Source of the DNA: an uncultured Propionibacteriaceae bacterium
GTDB taxonomy: Bacteria > Actinomycetota > Actinomycetes > Propionibacteriales > Propionibacteriaceae
Reading direction: 5' to 3'
Assembly: GCA_937859105.1 (NCBI GenBank)
Contig: CALMAD010000094.1
Location: forward strand, 1-7,993
Length of the DNA stretch: 7,993 nt
The position numbers and the translations under genes are program-made. Under the pieces are notes generated by a model. That model did not search any database. It worked only from the letters and a program-made list of their open reading frames with translations, and was not told the origin of the DNA. Positions 5,843 through 7,993 of the stretch are shown here, one piece after another (position 1 is the first letter of the stretch; every line of letters starts with the position of its first letter).

Positions 5843-5902
5843 CGGTCAGATGAGACCCATTGCTGGGAATGTTGAGGTTCCTTTAATCTGAGCGTGGCCT
5901 GG

Positions 5903-5931
5903 GAGGCTGCCGGAGGGTGTTCCGCAGCCTC
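5903..5931 (-). terminator. Hairpin terminator-like structure 9 bases past the stop of the minus-strand gene
   Basis: GAGGCTGCCGGA (5903-5914) pairs with TCCGCAGCCTC (5921-5931) as an 11-bp stem with one bulged C and a 6-base loop. It begins 9 bases beyond the TAA of the small minus-strand gene, the expected place for its transcript end. It lacks a T-run in either direction. Confidence 0.5.
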
Positions 5932-5940
5932 TCGGTGCAT

Positions 5941-6339
5941 TTAAGGGGCCGGACGGTCGAGCACCCGGGCGAGGAACTCCGCCAGGTCACCCGATTCCCC
6001 GTCGCGGGCGCCGCGTCCGATCACCAGGGACGGCTCCGACGCCTCCAGCCGGACGCCTCGCAGCCGCTCCCGCACCCCGCCCCCGACGACCAACTGGTAG
6101 TAGGAGCCGTCGTACCCGATCGCGACGCTGCGGCTGCTGTTCAGGTACCAGCCGACCTTGTCGGTGCGCACGGACGCCCCGCCGTACAGCGTCGCCCGCA
6201 GCGGCTCGGGCGCGAGACCACGCTCGCGGGCGGCCTCGACGAACGCGTCGATCAGGCGCTGCGCCTCCGCGGCCTCGGCCCGGCGCGCCGCGTCGGCGAG
6301 CTGCTGGAGGCGGGCGGCGTCCTCTCGTCGGTCGGGCAT
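5941..6339 (-). CDS. Small conserved-type protein of unknown function
   Basis: A 132-residue soluble protein. Residues 1-42 form a charged Ala/Arg/Glu-rich helix; residues 47-110 look beta-rich. A recognisable core is GWYLNSSRSVAIGYDGSYYQL (residues 63-83), followed by GRGARDGESGDLAEFLARVL near the end (108-127). From memory, this pattern (GWYL, then a SVA...DG.YY/FY strand, then a GRG-RDGESGDL tail) occurs in short uncharacterised actinobacterial proteins. I know no function for it and found no catalytic motif. There is no signal peptide or membrane helix, so it is probably cytoplasmic. The start at 6339 is supported by a TAGATT -10-like box ending 6 bases upstream, consistent with leaderless translation. 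It diverges from the sugar kinase gene with a 105-bp gap, which does not by itself imply a shared role. The stop is TAA. Confidence 0.82.
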   Translation of the reverse strand: MPDRREDAARLQQLADAARRAEAAEAQRLIDAFVEAARERGLAPEPLRATLYGGASVRTDKVGWYLNSSRSVAIGYDGSYYQLVVGGGVRERLRGVRLEASEPSLVIGRGARDGESGDLAEFLARVLDRPAP

Positions 6340-6345
6340 GGGCCG

Positions 6346-6351
6346 AATCTA
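6346..6351 (-). promoter_or_regulatory. -10 element (TAGATT, minus strand) for a leaderless transcript of the small gene
   Basis: Reading the minus strand, TAGATT is followed by six bases and then the ATG at 6339. This fits TANNNT with transcription starting at the start codon. A GAGGAG-like sequence is present but lies too far upstream to act as a ribosome-binding site. No clear -35 is seen. Confidence 0.5.
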
Positions 6352-6407
6352 CCCGCTCCTCGCCTCGGTGAGCCGCCCCGCCGCTGGTCCCGCCCCGGCC
6401 CCGCGGC

Positions 6408-6413
6408 TAGCGT
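6408..6413 (+). promoter_or_regulatory. Possible -10 element (TAGCGT) for the sugar kinase gene
   Basis: TAGCGT fits TANNNT and would start transcription near 6420. That gives a short leader of about 25 bases containing the strong AAGGAGG ribosome-binding site (6434-6440) before ATG 6445. No good -35 is visible, so the call depends on position and the -10 pattern. Confidence 0.4.
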
Positions 6414-6444
6414 GAGCGGACGGCGTCCGGCTGAAGGAGGACCC

Positions 6445-7926
6445 ATGTTCACGACCCGACGCGCTGACGCGCAGAACCCGCTCGTGCTCGCGATCGACGT
6501 CGGCAGCACCGGCACGCGCGCCGGCGTGTACGACGTGCGCGGGCTGCCGCTGCGCAACTCCAAGACGAAGGTGCAGCACGCGTTCACGACGCTCAACGAC
6601 GGGACGTCGACGATCGATCCCGACCAGGTCGCCGACGAGATCCGCCGGTGCATCAACTTCTGCACGGACGCCGTCGGCGCGCCCATCGCGGGGGTCGCGA
6701 TCGACACGTTCGCGTCGTCGCTGGTCGGCGTGGACGCCGACGGGCGCGCCATCACCCCTTGTTACACGTACGCCGACAGCCGCTGCGCGCCGCAGGTGAA
6801 CTACCTGCGCAGCATCCTCGACGAGGACGACACGCAACAGCGCACCGGCACTCGCCAGCACACCGGCTACCTGCCGCCGCGGTTCCTGTGGCTGCAGCAG
6901 ACCGACCCCGACACCTTCGGACGCGTCCGCCGCTGGATGTCCCTCGGCGAGTACGCGTGGCTGCGCCTCATCGGACGCACGGCCGCCGGCACGTCGACCG
7001 CGGCCTGGACCGGCATGCTCAACCGCCGCCGGGGCCGCTGGGACGCCGAGCTCTGCGCGCTCGTCGGCGTCCAGCTGGAGCAGCTCTCGCCGATCGCCCC
7101 GCCCGACGACCCGCTGACGCCGCGGGCGTCCGTGGGCGAGCGCTGGCCCGACCTCGCGGACGCCGTCTGGTTCGCGCCCATCTCGGACGGGCACAGCCAG
7201 TCCATCGGGGCCGGCTCGAAGGATTCGAGCCAGGTCGTGCTCAGCGCCGCGACGTCGGGCGCGATGCGGGTGCTGGTCGAGGGCGACGTGGACAACCTGC
7301 CCCGCGGGCTGTGGTGCAACCGCATCGACCGGACGCGCTCCATCCTCGGCGGCGCGCTGAACGACGTGGGGCGGGCGGTGACGTGGCTGGAGTCCACGCT
7401 CAAGCTGCCGGAGCGGGCCGTCGTCGAGGCCACCCTGATGGGCCCGCCGCTGCCCGCCGTGCCGATCGTGCTGCCGTGGTTCACCGGCGAGCGCTCCACC
7501 GGCTGGGTGGGGCAAGCGCGCGCGGTGTTCCACCGGGTGACCGCGGCGACGACGCCGCTGGAGCTGTACCGCGGCGCGATCGAGGGGGTCGCCTTCTCCT
7601 ACCAGCGCATCCTGCGCGACCTCACCCAGGTCACCGGACGCCCCCGCGAGATTCTCGGCACCGGGCGCGTCAGCAACAGCCTCCCCGGGCTGCTGCAGAT
7701 CGTGGCGGACGCCTCCGGCGCGCCCGTCACGCCGATCACCATCAAGCGCTCCACCATGCACGGGACCGCGCTGATGGCGCTGGAGACCCTCGCGCCCGGG
7801 GTGGAGCGCGCCGAGGTCGACCGCGGCGCTACGTTCACCCCCGTGCCCGACCGGTTCGGGTATTACCACCGCCGCATGGAGCGGTTCCAGGTGCTCTACG
7901 ACAAGGTGATCGCCGCGGCGAACTGA
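6445..7926 (+). CDS. FGGY-family carbohydrate kinase (gluconokinase/xylulokinase-like), substrate uncertain
   Basis: A 493-residue ATP-dependent sugar kinase with the two actin-like domains of the FGGY family and typical length. The N-terminal phosphate loop is LAIDVGSTGTRAGVYD (D18 at its base). The AIDTFASSLVGVDADG and YTYADSR segments match the sugar-binding side of the N-terminal domain. FAPISDGHSQSIGAG carries the likely catalytic base D248. The C-terminal signature is GTGRVSNSLPGLLQIVADASGAPV. It deviates from the usual GGG-A-S-x-x-W-x-Q-x-x-AD pattern: the second and third glycines differ and the Trp position is Leu. The sequence feels closest to actinobacterial proteins annotated as gluconokinase-like FGGY kinases, but the sugar cannot be stated. 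ATG 6445 is supported by AAGGAGG four bases upstream. No transporter or dehydrogenase gene is next to it here, so context does not reveal the pathway. Confidence 0.92.
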   Translation: MFTTRRADAQNPLVLAIDVGSTGTRAGVYDVRGLPLRNSKTKVQHAFTTLNDGTSTIDPDQVADEIRRCINFCTDAVGAPIAGVAIDTFASSLVGVDADGRAITPCYTYADSRCAPQVNYLRSILDEDDTQQRTGTRQHTGYLPPRFLWLQQTDPDTFGRVRRWMSLGEYAWLRLIGRTAAGTSTAAWTGMLNRRRGRWDAELCALVGVQLEQLSPIAPPDDPLTPRASVGERWPDLADAVWFAPISDGHSQSIGAGSKDSSQVVLSAATSGAMRVLVEGDVDNLPRGLWCNRIDRTRSILGGALNDVGRAVTWLESTLKLPERAVVEATLMGPPLPAVPIVLPWFTGERSTGWVGQARAVFHRVTAATTPLELYRGAIEGVAFSYQRILRDLTQVTGRPREILGTGRVSNSLPGLLQIVADASGAPVTPITIKRSTMHGTALMALETLAPGVERAEVDRGATFTPVPDRFGYYHRRMERFQVLYDKVIAAAN

Positions 7927-7993
7927 GCGGCCCTGTCCGCCCACTCCCTGGGTCAGGCCGGCCACCAACCGCCCGGACGCCCCCGCCCGACGG

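Larger units (their letters stand above)
5096..5940. other. 845-bp intergenic region without a credible protein gene
   Basis: Several long open frames cross this stretch on both strands, but they overlap one another, lack good ribosome-binding sites and translate to Arg/Gly/Ala/Pro-rich peptides without domain motifs. They are expected by chance at this GC content. The region has three parts. 5096-5470 carries two related palindromic repeats. 5464-5640 is strongly G-rich on the plus strand, with repeated GGTGCGGGCGAGGG. 5641-5900 is much richer in A and T (about 48% GC at 5701-5760 and 55% at 5821-5880 by hand count) and holds several hairpins. The composition break suggests acquired DNA, a decayed gene or element, or a structured noncoding RNA. 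I see no tRNA, rRNA, RNase P, tmRNA or SRP RNA hallmarks. Confidence 0.7.

Noticed and set aside
5141..5891. Long overlapping open frames on both strands (for example 5151-5891 plus, 5192-5719 plus and 5141-5692 minus)
   Set aside because: They overlap each other, have no convincing ribosome-binding sites and encode low-complexity Arg/Gly/Pro peptides without motifs. Shared peptide stretches between frames come from the DNA repeat, not protein homology.
5803..5891. Short open frame from ATG 5803 (MRQLPCIPPFGVVGQ...) spanning the TTCG hairpin
   Set aside because: Only 28 codons, no ribosome-binding site, and it contains the perfect hairpin; nothing supports translation.
5903..5935. tRNA-like stem near GAGGCTGC/GCAGCCTC
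   Set aside because: It is a single hairpin without the cloverleaf arms or conserved T-loop, and is better explained as the end of the minus-strand transcript.
5917..6444. In-frame upstream extension of the sugar kinase
   Set aside because: It overlaps the minus-strand small gene. The strong ribosome-binding site and the family's start both support ATG 6445.
7953..7993. Possible C-terminus of a convergent minus-strand gene (frame ending GGWWPA then TGA)
   Set aside because: Only 12 codons are visible before the window edge. That is too short to separate from chance.
1..7993. CRISPR array, phage defence cassette, reverse transcriptase/retron or transposase
   Set aside because: No regularly spaced direct repeats of CRISPR size and no proteins with the relevant motifs. 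The repeats at 5184-5461 are only two copies and palindromic.

Overview
The window is a very GC-rich chromosomal segment. Its third-codon-position GC bias, ATGA-coupled two-component genes and apparent leaderless promoters (TANNNT directly before the start codon) point to an actinobacterium. I cannot assign a family or genus from the sequence alone.

Layout from left to right. (1) At 1-143, on the minus strand, lies the start of a probable gene that runs off the left edge, divergent from what follows. (2) 271-2237 is an OmpR/winged-helix response regulator and an EnvZ-type (HAMP/HisKA) sensor kinase, overlapping by ATGA. (3) 2406-3107 encodes a five-helix membrane protein with a Met/His-rich C-terminal tail. 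The gap before it holds an 11-bp-phased CTTGAC direct repeat and a 13-bp tandem repeat. (4) 3210-5095 is a second, unrelated two-component pair: a HisKA_3 sensor kinase with an apparent leaderless start, overlapping by ATGA with a NarL/LuxR-type response regulator. (5) 5096-5940 is about 845 bp with no credible protein gene. It contains two related ~75-bp palindromic repeats in inverted orientation, a G-rich tract with direct repeats, and a markedly AT-richer stretch with hairpins, including a perfect one capped by TTCG. (6) 5941-6339 (minus) is a small actinobacterial-type protein of unknown function. It is divergent from (7) 6445-7926 (plus), a complete FGGY-family carbohydrate kinase.

How the parts may work together. 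The first sensor kinase has a short extracytoplasmic loop with HEHMMM and a further His. The next gene's membrane protein is predicted to place a tail of repeated Met-Pro and His residues on the same outer side. This suggests a small sensing-and-response module for a metal, with copper the obvious candidate, in which the OmpR regulator may control the membrane protein. That is inference. The second two-component pair may be part of the same locus or an independent unit, because it appears to have its own promoter. The sugar kinase and its divergent small neighbour form a separate block beyond the repeat-bearing intergenic region.
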